Positions 24,648 to 34,084 of a stretch of DNA of 34,784 nt are shown here, piece by piece (position 1 is the stretch's first letter; the number at the start of each line of letters is the position of its first letter). Made by a program: the position numbers and the translations under genes. The notes below the pieces were generated by a model. The model was not told where the DNA came from. It searched no databases and saw only the letters and a program-made list of their open reading frames with translations. The DNA is taken from contig DATBSD010000034.1 in assembly GCA_036559965.1 (NCBI GenBank), forward strand, positions 1 to 34,784. Reading direction: 5' to 3'. This DNA comes from CSP1-4 sp036559965 (GTDB lineage Bacteria; Chloroflexota; Limnocylindria; Limnocylindrales; CSP1-4).

Positions 24648-25385
24648 GTGAGTGCGCTGCGCATCGAGGACGTCGCGGATCTGGACACGTTGCTCGGGTT
24701 GCCGCCATGCGCCGATCCCGGCTTCGACCACCGAACGTGCGACTACTGGGAGGACGCGGAGCGGGGCTCCAAGGCCGCTCGGCTGGCCTGGCTCGAGGCG
24801 CCGAGCCCGCCGGCTGCGGTGCGTCGCCCGGCGACCGACAACCCCTTCGCGCGCCCGACCGAAGGTCCGACCTTCAATCCATTCGTCGACGCCGCCGAGG
24901 TTGCCGACGACATCCCTGAGAACCCCTTCGCCGCGGCGCCCGTGCGCGACCGGCCGGCCGCAGCCGGCGTGCCTCGCAAGTACGGCCTGCTCGATCGCGG
25001 ACGCGGCATCTTCGGGAGCTACGCCAAGATCGGCCGCGTGGACGATCGGGCGGTCGTCTACGCCCAGTTCGGTCCCCTGTCCGCATATCCCAGAGCGCAG
25101 CGGCTGCGCGACCTCTACCCGGCCCTGCCCGCTTCGCCGCTGCCGGCGGTCATCACGTGCATCGCGACGACGGCGGACGCCCGCGGGGCGGGTCACGCGC
25201 AGGCGCTTGTGGCAGCCGTCTGTGACGATCTCGCCGGCCGGGGCTTCTCGGCCGTGGAGGCCTATCCGGAGATCGGCGCCAGGGCCGACTCCACGAGCGC
25301 GGCGACGCCCGGTTTCTGGCTCGGATGTGGCTTCGTCCTGGCCGTGGAGGACGAGCGCTTTCCGGTCGTCCGGCGCGAGCTGTGA
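24648..25385 (+). CDS. GNAT family N-acetyltransferase
   Basis: A 245-residue protein. An N-terminal segment holds the HRTCDYWEDAERGSKAARLAW element seen in a group of actinobacterial and related GNAT proteins. A Pro/Asn-rich insert (about 55-105) with repeated NPF motifs follows. The GNAT core then has PAVITCIATTADARGAGHAQALV, where ARGAGHA occupies the acetyl-CoA pyrophosphate loop (normally R/Q-x-x-G-x-G/A), and a terminal FWLGCGFVLAVEDERFPVVRREL. The acceptor is unknown. It ends 41 bp before hutU and could be read through into it, but hutU has its own promoter-like box. The insert with NPF repeats is not part of the usual GNAT fold. Confidence 0.75.
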   Translation: MSALRIEDVADLDTLLGLPPCADPGFDHRTCDYWEDAERGSKAARLAWLEAPSPPAAVRRPATDNPFARPTEGPTFNPFVDAAEVADDIPENPFAAAPVRDRPAAAGVPRKYGLLDRGRGIFGSYAKIGRVDDRAVVYAQFGPLSAYPRAQRLRDLYPALPASPLPAVITCIATTADARGAGHAQALVAAVCDDLAGRGFSAVEAYPEIGARADSTSAATPGFWLGCGFVLAVEDERFPVVRREL

Positions 25386-25399
25386 GCGTGGCGGAGGCG

Positions 25400-25405
25400 T
25401 AGACT
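25400..25405 (+). promoter_or_regulatory. -10 box TAGACT and ribosome site of hutU
   Basis: TAGACT would start a transcript about 15 nt before ATG 25427. An AGGAGG site at 25413-25418, 8 nt before the ATG, shows that this gene, unlike its neighbours, keeps a leader. Confidence 0.45.
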
Positions 25406-25426
25406 CGCCGCCAGGAGGCCCCCGCC

Positions 25427-27134
<1,708 letters not shown>

Positions 27135-27145
<11 letters not shown>

Positions 27146-28652
27146 CGCGGTCGGCGGCCTCGAGGATGGTCGTCGTGAGCAGCGGCAGGAGCGCCGCGTG
27201 GACGTCGGCCACGACCGCCACGGGTCCGACGCCGGCGCAGGCGCGGTCGATGGCGGCCAAGGCGGCGGCCACGCCGCTGCCCAGACGCTCCGTTCGGCCG
27301 AGCATGGCGATGCAATCGCGGCTGGTCAGGAGCTCGGTCAGCAGGATGGCCTCGAGCAGATCGAGCGCCTGTTCGGTGCGGCGCACGGTCAGCGGGGCGG
27401 CCGTGGCGTGGTCCTCGACGCCGAGGTCGAGGGCGCCGATGTCGAGCGTCGCCGGCCCGGCCAGCTGGCGCAGCTCGGCGAAGCGGGTGGCGGCCGCGTA
27501 GCGCGACAGGAAGCCCGTGCCCGGCTGCGAGGCATAACCGCTGATGGATTCCATCGAGGCGCCCGACAGCAGCCGCGTCCAGAGCTGATTCATGCGCCGG
27601 TCGCTGAGCTGTCCGACGTGGGCGATGGCCGGCCGCAGCGCGTCGAACGCAAGGGCCATGAGCATCGGGTGGAAGTTGCCATTGCTGATCATCCGGCCCT
27701 CGTCGACGACGACGAGCGGGTTGTCGTCCATGGCCGCCAGCTCGGCGTCGACCGCCTCGTGGGCGAAGGCGCCCAGCTCCCGGAATGCGCCGTGGACCTG
27801 GGGCACGACGCGCACGGAGAGGGGGTCCTGGACCGAGTGCGGGGCGTCGGCATCGAGGATGGCGCTGTCGCGCAGCAGCCGCCGAAGGTGGGCCGCGGCG
27901 TCGATCTGGCCGCCGACCGGCTTGGCGGCCGCGACCGCGGGATCGATGATCGATGGGTTCGCTCCCAGCGCCTCCATCGTCGTGGCCGCGACGAGGTCGG
28001 CGGCGGCGGCCACACGGGCCGCCCTGGCGACGACCAGTGCGCCGTGGCCGACGCTCACGCCGTTGGCAGAGATGGCAGCCAGTCCTTCCTTGGGCAGCAG
28101 GGTGATGGTCGGGATACCCGCCCGCCGCATCGCCTCACGACCCGGCAGCTGATCGCCTTCGAACTCCGCCACGCCCTCGCCGATGGCGACCATCGCGATG
28201 GCCGTCATGTGCATGAGGTCGGACGCGCCGACCGAACCCGCCTCGTGGAGGATCGGGTGGACGCCGGCGGTGAGCATCGCCGCGTAGGTCCTGGCCGCAT
28301 CGAGCGTCATGCCGCTGCCGCCACGCACGATGCCTGCCAGGCGCACGGCCATCGCGGCTCGGACGACCGCTGTCGGCAACGGTGGTCCGAAGGCACCGTC
28401 GTGGAGGCGGACGATGGCCACCTGGTAGGCGAGCAGCTGGTCGTCGGGCATGCGCTCGTCGCGCATGTGCCCGAGCCCGGTGTTGAGGCCATAGACGGGC
28501 TCCGGCCGTGCGAGATGCTCCTCGACGACGGCGCGCGACGCACGCACCCGCGCCTCGGCCACCTCGGTCAGGCGGACACCGGCGCCACCGGCGATGCGCA
28601 CGATCTCCTCAACGCCGATGGGCGCCGCGTCGAGGACGACCGGCTCGCTCAC
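27135..28652 (-). CDS. Histidine/aromatic ammonia-lyase paralogue with altered MIO motif (ASD)
   Basis: A 505-residue member of the MIO-lyase superfamily. Tyr54 in PVYGLNTGLG, VQDPLSVRVVPQVHGAFREL, AAMDDNPLVV and ISNGNFHPM correspond to the active-site segments of HAL. The cofactor segment, however, reads GSVGASDLMHM (139-149): Ala143-Ser144 are followed by Asp, and the Gly of the ASG tripeptide that cyclises to MIO is missing, a one-residue deletion. The codons (28218-28226) are unambiguous. The rest of the frame is intact, so it is not simply a decayed copy. The GTG start at 28652 overlaps the stop of the DtxR-like gene by 4 bp. It may form an altered cofactor, act on another substrate, or have lost lyase chemistry. 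Confidence 0.85.
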
Positions 28653-29380
28653 GGGTGGCCGGGCACCTCGTGGAAAAGGCCAGGGTCAGCTTGGCCGGGC
28701 AGGACGCGGATGAGGGCGGCCGGGCGAAGGCCGAGCGAGCCACGGCCGCGAGGGCCTTCGATGGTCAACGAGTCACGGCCGGTCGAGACCTCGACGACCG
28801 TCGCGTGCGTGCCGGGCACGAGGTCCTGGGCCTCGAGGTACTCGAGCAACTCGCGATCCTCCTCGGCCATCTCCGTGATGCGCAGGATGGTGACGTCGCT
28901 GCCCGCTTCGACCTCCGACAGTCGGATGCCCTTCGGCCGCGTGCGCGCCGATTCGGCGTCGATGGGGTTGCCGTGCGGGCAGGTCGGCGGATGGCCGAGC
29001 AGCTCGTCGATGGCCGCTTCGACTCGCGGCGAGACGGAACCCTGCAATCGGCCGGCCTCCTCGTCGGACTCGGCCCAGCCGAGGCCGATGACCTTGATGA
29101 GCAGCCATTCGAGCAGCGAGTGCCGGCGGAAGATCGTCTCGGCGGCCGAACGCCCGGCCGCTGTGAGCGACAGATCGCGCTCCGGCCCGGCCGCCACGAG
29201 ACCGTCAGCGACCAGCTTGCCGACCATCTCCGAAGCCGCCTGCGTCGAGACCCCGAGCTGCCGCGCGAGCGCCGAGACGAGCGTCGTGGCGCCGCCCTCG
29301 GTCATCACGCGAAGCGCCAGCAGGTACCCCTGCGCGGCCTCGGTCAGCGGGTGCTGGTGCTCGGTCGCATGGGTCGTCAT
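28649..29380 (-). CDS. DtxR/MntR-family regulator lacking the primary metal site
   Basis: A 243-residue regulator with a winged HTH (about 12-75), the DtxR dimerisation domain (about 78-145, with RRHSLLEWLL and TCPHGNPI) and a C-terminal FeoA/SH3-like domain (about 152-228). Aligned to C. diphtheriae DtxR, the ancillary ligands His79 and Glu83 are kept (His87, Glu91), but His98 is Asp106. The primary-site residues Met10, Cys102, Glu105 and His106 are Gly18, Gly110, Gln113 and Gly114. Iron or manganese sensing in the usual way is therefore unlikely. A TACCAT box 10 nt before the ATG suggests a near-leaderless mRNA. It is coupled to the lyase paralogue and divergent from the FTR1-cupredoxin gene. 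Confidence 0.87.
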   Translation of the reverse strand: MTTHATEHQHPLTEAAQGYLLALRVMTEGGATTLVSALARQLGVSTQAASEMVGKLVADGLVAAGPERDLSLTAAGRSAAETIFRRHSLLEWLLIKVIGLGWAESDEEAGRLQGSVSPRVEAAIDELLGHPPTCPHGNPIDAESARTRPKGIRLSEVEAGSDVTILRITEMAEEDRELLEYLEAQDLVPGTHATVVEVSTGRDSLTIEGPRGRGSLGLRPAALIRVLPGQADPGLFHEVPGHP

Positions 29381-29390
29381 CGGTCGGGCG

Positions 29391-29396
29391 ATGGTA
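29391..29396 (-). promoter_or_regulatory. -10 box TACCAT of DtxR-like gene
   Basis: TACCAT on the minus strand ends 10 nt before the ATG at 29380, so the leader would be only a few bases. No -35 consensus is visible. Confidence 0.4.
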
Positions 29397-29444
29397 CCCC
29401 GGCCGCGCGGGCTGGACGCGGTTCAGGCGGCCCTGACCTCGTCA

Positions 29445-29516
29445 GTCAAGGCCACTTGACCGACGACGGACGACCGGGCTAGGATGACGGAAATCCCGAC
29501 CCGCCCGGTCGGGATT
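29445..29516 (+). promoter_or_regulatory. FTR1-cupredoxin promoter with two inverted repeats
   Basis: TTGACC (29456-29461), an 18-nt spacer and TAGGAT (29480-29485) form a good promoter. Inverted repeat 1, GTCAAG-N4-CTTGAC (29445-29460), covers the -35 box. Inverted repeat 2 has perfect 10-bp arms AATCCCGACC and GGTCGGGATT (29492-29501 and 29507-29516) around 5 nt, and begins at the expected transcription start. Both positions suit repressor operators; repeat 2 could also fold as a 5' mRNA hairpin. The region lies between divergent genes for the DtxR-like regulator and the permease. Confidence 0.65.
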
Positions 29517-29551
29517 GTCGGTCGAGTAGCCCGAGCAACGGAGTGGCAAGC

Positions 29552-30766
29552 GTGATCGCAGCATTCGTCATCCTGCTTCGCGAGGGCCTCGAGGCCGCCC
29601 TCATCGTGGGCATCGTGGCGGCCTACCTGATCAAGATCGGTCGGCGCGATGCGTTGCGGCCCGTCGCCCTCGGCGTCGCGGCCGCGATCGCCCTCTCGGT
29701 CACCATCGGCGTGCTCATCTTCGCGACCATCGGCCGCTTGCCGCTCGCGCTCAAGGAGCCGATGGAGGGGCTCGCCGCGCTCATCGCGGTCGCCGTCCTG
29801 ACGTGGATGATCTTCTGGATGCGCCGCCAGGGGCGTCTCATCAAGGGCGAGCTGGAGACCCGCGCCGACATCGCGTTGGCGTCAGGCAGCACCCGCGCGT
29901 TGGTCGGGTTGGCGTTCGTGGCGGTCCTGCGCGAGGGTGTCGAGACGGCCCTCTTCCTGCTCGCGCTGTTGAGCTCGGCGGCGTCGACCGCCAACACCCT
30001 GGTCATCGAGGCGCTCGTCGGCGCCGTGCTCGGGCTCTTCGCGGCGGTCGTCGTCGGCTGGCTCTTCTTCCGGGGCGCCTTGCGGCTCGATCTGCGGCGC
30101 TTCTTCACCATCACGGGCGTGCTCATCATCTTCGTCGCCGCTGGCCTCATGTCGTTCGCGGTCGCCGAGTTCACCGAAGGTGGCCTGCTGCCGGTGACGC
30201 CGGTCGTCTTCGACCTTGGTGGGGTATTGCCGGAGACGAGCGTGCTCGGCGCGCTGCTGGCAGGCCTGTTCGGCTACCGCTCGCAGCCGACGACGCTCGA
30301 AGTCGCCGCCTACCTGCTCTACCTCCTGCCCGTCTTGACGCTCTTCCTGTACGGCGACCGGCTGCGGGCCAGACTGGTGCCATCCGCAGCCACCGCCGGC
30401 GCCGTGGTGGTCCTGGCGGTCGCGCTGACCGGCTGTTCCGGCGCGGCGACCGGAAGTCAGCCACCAGGATCGGCTGCGCCTGGAGCCGGGACGGTCGCCG
30501 TCACGACGACCGAATTCGCCTTCACGCCCTCGACCCTCACGGTGCCTGGCGGATCGGTCAGCTTCGAGGTCTCGAACAGCGGGACCATCGAGCACGAGTT
30601 CGAGCTCATGCAGGGCGACACCGTCATCGATGAGATCGAAGGTCTGGTGCCTGGGCTGACCCAGACCCTGACGGTCGACCTGGCTGCCGGGGCATACGAG
30701 TACGTCTGCCGCCTGGCCGGCCATCTCGAGGCCGGCATGAAGGGCGCCCTCACGGTGACCGAGTAG
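29552..30766 (+). CDS. FTR1/EfeU iron permease fused to a cupredoxin domain
   Basis: A 404-residue fusion. Residues 1-270 are a seven-span FTR1/EfeU permease with the two iron-binding motifs REGLE (10-14) and REGVE (127-131). A hydrophobic stretch then ends in ALTGC (Cys295), which reads like a lipoprotein signal and lipobox. Residues 312-404 are a cupredoxin domain with a full type 1 copper ligand set: His348 (IEHEFEL), Cys386 (YVCRL), His391 and Met396 (GHLEAGM). In EfeUOB or Ftr1-Fet3 systems the permease and an oxidising partner are separate proteins; here a copper domain is attached outside the membrane and may pass iron to the pore. GTG 29552 lies 8 nt after CGGAG; GTG 29543 is the alternative. 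Confidence 0.9.
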   Translation: MIAAFVILLREGLEAALIVGIVAAYLIKIGRRDALRPVALGVAAAIALSVTIGVLIFATIGRLPLALKEPMEGLAALIAVAVLTWMIFWMRRQGRLIKGELETRADIALASGSTRALVGLAFVAVLREGVETALFLLALLSSAASTANTLVIEALVGAVLGLFAAVVVGWLFFRGALRLDLRRFFTITGVLIIFVAAGLMSFAVAEFTEGGLLPVTPVVFDLGGVLPETSVLGALLAGLFGYRSQPTTLEVAAYLLYLLPVLTLFLYGDRLRARLVPSAATAGAVVVLAVALTGCSGAATGSQPPGSAAPGAGTVAVTTTEFAFTPSTLTVPGGSVSFEVSNSGTIEHEFELMQGDTVIDEIEGLVPGLTQTLTVDLAAGAYEYVCRLAGHLEAGMKGALTVTE

Positions 30767-30809
30767 CCTGACCGAGGGACCAGGCCACCATCGGCGACCG
30801 GCGCGGCCG

Positions 30810-30815
30810 TACACT
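30810..30815 (+). promoter_or_regulatory. -10 box TACACT of leaderless ftcD
   Basis: TACACT ends 7 nt before the ATG at 30823; no ribosome site is present. It would drive ftcD and the overlapping hutI. Confidence 0.55.
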
Positions 30816-30822
30816 GCGGCGC

Positions 30823-31797
30823 ATGGCCAAGCTCGTCGAGTGCGTGCCGAACTTCAGCGAGGGGCGCCGAGCAGAGGTCGTCGACGCGCTCGCGGACGCC
30901 GTCGCGACGACGCCCGCCGTCCAGCTGCTCGATCGCACCTCGGACGTCGACCACAACCGGAGCGTGCTCACCTTCGCCGGCCCCGCCGAGGCCGTCGCGG
31001 TGGCCATGGAGGCGGCTGTCGAGGTCGCCATCGAGCGCATCGACATGGAGCGCCACGAGGGTCAGCATCCGCGCATCGGCGCCGTCGACGTCGTGCCCTT
31101 CGTGCCGCTCGGCGAGTCGACGATGGACGAGTGCATCGAGCTGGCGCGTCGCTTCGGTGCTCACGTCGCCGAGCGCTTCGGGCTGCCCGTCTACCTCTAC
31201 GCCCGCGCTGCGACGCGCTCGGAGCGTGTCGTCCTGGCGGACATCCGCAAGCCCCAATACGAGGGCCTCAAGACCGAGATCGGGCATCTCGGTCGGGAGC
31301 CGGACTTCGGGCCGGCAGCCATGCATGCCACGGCCGGCGCGATGGCCGTCGGCGCGCGGCCGTTCCTCATCGCGTACAACATCAACCTCGAGACGAGCGA
31401 CGTCGACCTCGCCAAGCGCATCGCTCACCGTATCCGCGAGCGGTCGGGCGGCCTGCCACGCGTCCAGGCGCTCGGTCTCTACCTCGACGACCTGCAGCGC
31501 GCGCAGGTGTCGATGAACCTGCTCGACCACACCGTCACGCCCATCTGGCTGGTCTGGGAGACCGTGCGCGACCTGGCCGCCGCCGAGGGCGTCGCCCTGC
31601 GTGAGTCGGAGCTCATCGGGCTGGCACCGCTGGCGGCGCTGGTGGAGGTTGCCGACCACCTCGCCGTGGCGCCGAGCGTGCCCATCGCCGAGCGGCTGCG
31701 GATCGCCGCCGAGGCGCTCGCCATCCGCGACTTCGAGCCGACGATGGCGCTCGAGCTGCGCCTCGAGGCCGCCACTCGGGCGACGGCAGCCGGTTGA
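30823..31797 (+). CDS. ftcD: Glutamate formimidoyltransferase
   Basis: A 324-residue formiminotransferase that moves the formimino group of N-formimino-L-glutamate to tetrahydrofolate, giving glutamate and 5-formimino-THF, the last step of this hut route. It opens with LVECVPNFSEG, carries the catalytic His82 in EGQHPRIGAVDVVPFVPL (same number as in the mammalian enzyme) and continues with GPAAMHATAGAMAVGARPFLIAYNINL. It covers only the two transferase subdomains; the C-terminal cyclodeaminase of the mammalian bifunctional enzyme is absent and no separate fchA is seen in the window. Its TGA overlaps the TTG start of hutI by 4 bases. Confidence 0.93.
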   Translation: MAKLVECVPNFSEGRRAEVVDALADAVATTPAVQLLDRTSDVDHNRSVLTFAGPAEAVAVAMEAAVEVAIERIDMERHEGQHPRIGAVDVVPFVPLGESTMDECIELARRFGAHVAERFGLPVYLYARAATRSERVVLADIRKPQYEGLKTEIGHLGREPDFGPAAMHATAGAMAVGARPFLIAYNINLETSDVDLAKRIAHRIRERSGGLPRVQALGLYLDDLQRAQVSMNLLDHTVTPIWLVWETVRDLAAAEGVALRESELIGLAPLAALVEVADHLAVAPSVPIAERLRIAAEALAIRDFEPTMALELRLEAATRATAAG

Positions 31798-33155
31798 CGC
31801 TGCGCGTTTTGCCCGGCGGTGCGGAAGCGCCCGCGCCGGGTCTCCTCATCCGCGGCGCCGCCGAGGTCGTGACGATGGCCGGCGGCTTGCGCGTCGGCTC
31901 GGCACAGGACGACGTCGCAGCCTTGAGCGACGATCGGGCGGCCGATCCGACCGGTCGCCTGGCACCCGCCGTGGCCGCCTGGGAGGGTCGCATCCTGGCC
32001 GTCGGAGCGTTGCCCGATGTGATGCAGCGCATCCGCGGCCTTGGCCTCGACGAGAAGCGCTTCGCGACCCTCGATGCGCGCGGCGGCACGGTCACGCCCG
32101 GTCTCATCGACCCGCATACACACCTCCTCTTCGCGGGCACTCGCGAGGCCGAGGTCCGGCTCCGCCAGCAGGGCGCCGGCTACATCGAGATCCTGACTGC
32201 CGGTGGCGGCATCCTCTCGACCGTCACCCGGACGCGCGCCGCGAGCAACGAGACACTCCACGCCCATGGCCGGCGCTGGCTCGACGAGATGCTCGGCCAC
32301 GGCGTCACGACCATCGAGGCGAAGTCAGGCTACGGCCTGGACACGACGACCGAGCTCCGATTGCTGGACATCGCCGCTCGCCTCGGCGCGGAGGGCCCCA
32401 TCGAGATCGTGCCCACCTACCTCGGCGCCCATGCCGTGCCACCCGAGTACAGCGGCCGCCGGGCGGGCGCCGAGGCCTATGTCGCGGACGTCGTCGAGCG
32501 GCAGCTGCCGGCCGTCGAAGCTCAGGGCGTGGCCAGGTTCTGTGACGTCTTCTGCGAGCGCGGCGTGTTCAGCGTCGAGCAGTCCCGCCGCGTGCTCGAA
32601 GCCGGTCGGCGCCATGGTCTCGCGCTCCGTCTCCACGCCGACGAGCTGGTGCCCTCGGGCGGCGCCCAGCTGGCGGCGGCCGTCGGCGCGGTATCGGCCG
32701 ATCATCTCGCGGCGCCGTCGCGCGAGGGCATCGCGGCGCTCGTCACGGCCGCCGGGTCCGAGCAGCCGGTCGTTGCCACGCTCTTGCCCGCGACGAGCCT
32801 GGTGCTCATGAAGGAGCATGACGCGCCGGCTCGCGTGCTCATCGATCGTGGTGTCCCGGTGGCCCTCGGCAGCGACTTCAACCCCGGCACCTCGCCGACG
32901 CCGAATCTCCAGATCGTGCTCTCGCTGGCCGTCCTGCGGCTGCACATGACGCCGTCCGAGGCGCTCGCCGCGGTGACCGTCAACGCCGCCCACGCCATCG
33001 GCCTGGGCGAGACCCACGGCACGCTCGACGAAGGACATATGGCCGACCTCGTCATCTGGGACGTGCCGTCGCACGAGCTGCTGCCCTACTGGCTGGGCGC
33101 CGATCTGGCCCGCGTCGTCGTCAAGGGCGGTCGCGTCGTGCTCGCTCGGAGCTAG
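31794..33155 (+). CDS. hutI: Imidazolonepropionase
   Basis: A 453-residue amidohydrolase opening 4-imidazolone-5-propionate to N-formimino-L-glutamate, the third hut step. Metal ligands are His108 and His110 in DPHTHLLF, with His281 in LRLHADE (Glu284) and Asp361 in GSDFNPGTSP. EAKSGYGLDTTTELRLL and PTYLGAHAVPPEY bind substrate. The TTG start at 31794 overlaps the ftcD stop, so the two proteins are translationally coupled. The N-terminus (residues 1-60) carries a somewhat longer, Ala/Gly-rich segment in the small beta domain than usual. Confidence 0.94.
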   Translation: MTLRVLPGGAEAPAPGLLIRGAAEVVTMAGGLRVGSAQDDVAALSDDRAADPTGRLAPAVAAWEGRILAVGALPDVMQRIRGLGLDEKRFATLDARGGTVTPGLIDPHTHLLFAGTREAEVRLRQQGAGYIEILTAGGGILSTVTRTRAASNETLHAHGRRWLDEMLGHGVTTIEAKSGYGLDTTTELRLLDIAARLGAEGPIEIVPTYLGAHAVPPEYSGRRAGAEAYVADVVERQLPAVEAQGVARFCDVFCERGVFSVEQSRRVLEAGRRHGLALRLHADELVPSGGAQLAAAVGAVSADHLAAPSREGIAALVTAAGSEQPVVATLLPATSLVLMKEHDAPARVLIDRGVPVALGSDFNPGTSPTPNLQIVLSLAVLRLHMTPSEALAAVTVNAAHAIGLGETHGTLDEGHMADLVIWDVPSHELLPYWLGADLARVVVKGGRVVLARS

Positions 33156-33156
33156 G

Positions 33157-33182
33157 CCGCCGCGTCCTCGACCGGTCGGCGG
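33157..33182. terminator. Hairpin between convergent hutI and MBL-fold gene
   Basis: CCGCCG (33157-33162) and CGGCGG (33177-33182) can pair around a 14-nt loop between the two convergent stops. No T-run follows. It may serve both strands. Confidence 0.3.
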
Positions 33183-33188
33183 AGCTGT

Positions 33189-33875
33189 CTAGGCGGCGGT
33201 CTTGCCGCGCGACTCGAGCAGCACGAGGGTCAGCTCCTGGGGCACGGACGAGATGCTCACGGTCAGCTTCGCCTGTGGCTCGGGTCGCTGCTGGACACCC
33301 ATCTCGTGGAGGAAGGTGGCCAGCTCGCGCTCGCAGGCGGCTTCGTCCTCGCCGACCGGGATGGGCACGACGAGGTTGGCGTCGAGCTGGGCGACGAGCT
33401 CGGCCGCACGGGCGGCGGCGATCTGGCCGCCGATGGGTACGACGACGACCTCGACGGCCCCGATCTCGCCGATCATGCCCTCGGTCAGGGTGTGGCCGAT
33501 GTCGCCGAGGTGAACGGTGTGGAGGCCGTCGAGCTCGTAGACGAAGCTCACGTTGCCGCCGCGCTCGGTACCCCGGTCCGCATCGCGGTAGGTCGCCACG
33601 CCGTTGACGAGCACGTCATGGATCTCGTACTCGCCCGGTCGATCGAGCTGGAAGGCGGGCTCCAGGCTGGTCGGTCGAACGACGCCGTCGGCGACACCCT
33701 TGCGGGCCTTGCCGCGCACCGGGAGCGGGTTCGGGTCGGGGTGGCTGTAGGTCACGATGTCGGCCGTCAGGCCTCGTCCGGTGGGTCCCACGACGGAGGG
33801 GTAGGCGTCGGCCGCGATGGTGCCTTCCTTGCCCCGCAGTCGGACGCAGGTGCCGCCGTACCAGGTGATCTCCAC
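33189..33875 (-). CDS. MBL-fold protein with degenerate metal site
   Basis: A 228-residue protein of the metallo-beta-lactamase fold, UlaG/Lactamase_B_3-like branch: EITWYGGTCVRLRGKEG, ADIVTYSHPDPNPLP, DRPGEYEIHDVLVNGV, LHTVHLGDIGHTL and VEVVVVPIGG. The HxHxDH metal motif, expected as SHxHxxH at 44-50, reads SHPDPNP with one His left. The last histidine region, usually VPMHY, is VPIPV. His122/Asp125 of HLGD remain. Two-metal hydrolase activity is thus doubtful. GTG 33875 is chosen because a CACAAT box ends 7 nt upstream; the frame continues further 5' without a ribosome site. Confidence 0.8.
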   Translation of the reverse strand: MEITWYGGTCVRLRGKEGTIAADAYPSVVGPTGRGLTADIVTYSHPDPNPLPVRGKARKGVADGVVRPTSLEPAFQLDRPGEYEIHDVLVNGVATYRDADRGTERGGNVSFVYELDGLHTVHLGDIGHTLTEGMIGEIGAVEVVVVPIGGQIAAARAAELVAQLDANLVVPIPVGEDEAACERELATFLHEMGVQQRPEPQAKLTVSISSVPQELTLVLLESRGKTAA

Positions 33876-33882
33876 GAGGTCG

Positions 33883-33888
33883 ATTGTG
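33883..33888 (-). promoter_or_regulatory. -10 box CACAAT of leaderless MBL-fold gene
   Basis: CACAAT on the minus strand ends 7 nt before GTG 33875. The -35 region would fall inside the adjoining hairpin. Confidence 0.4.
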
Positions 33889-33900
33889 CCAGACACGAAA

Positions 33901-33937
33901 GAACGGGGGACGCCTGCCCAATCGGCGTCCCCCGTTC
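33901..33937 (-). terminator. Perfect 14-bp hairpin in divergent intergenic region
   Basis: Arms 33901-33914 and 33924-33937 pair perfectly across a 9-nt loop containing TGCCCA. On the minus strand TTTCGTG follows, a weak T-run. It lies only 12 nt upstream of the MBL gene -10 box, between divergent genes, where no gene end calls for a terminator. A second, imperfect hairpin (33952-33975, 10 bp with one G-T pair, 4-nt loop) adjoins it. Confidence 0.5.
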
Positions 33938-34072
33938 GGAGGGAGGGAGAGGGAACTGAGAGTGATCTCGGTTCCGACGACTCGAACGGTAGACCCAGAC
34001 GATTCAGGTCCAAGCGCGCAGACGGTGAAGAAACCGACACCTTGGCCAGGCCGGAACGCCACCGAGCGCGTC

Positions 34073-34078
34073 TACCAT
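34073..34078 (+). promoter_or_regulatory. -10 box TACCAT of leaderless HExxH lipoprotein gene
   Basis: TACCAT ends 6 nt before the ATG at 34085. No ribosome site is present. The rest of the 33876-34084 gap holds only the two hairpins. Confidence 0.5.
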
Positions 34079-34084
34079 CGCCCG

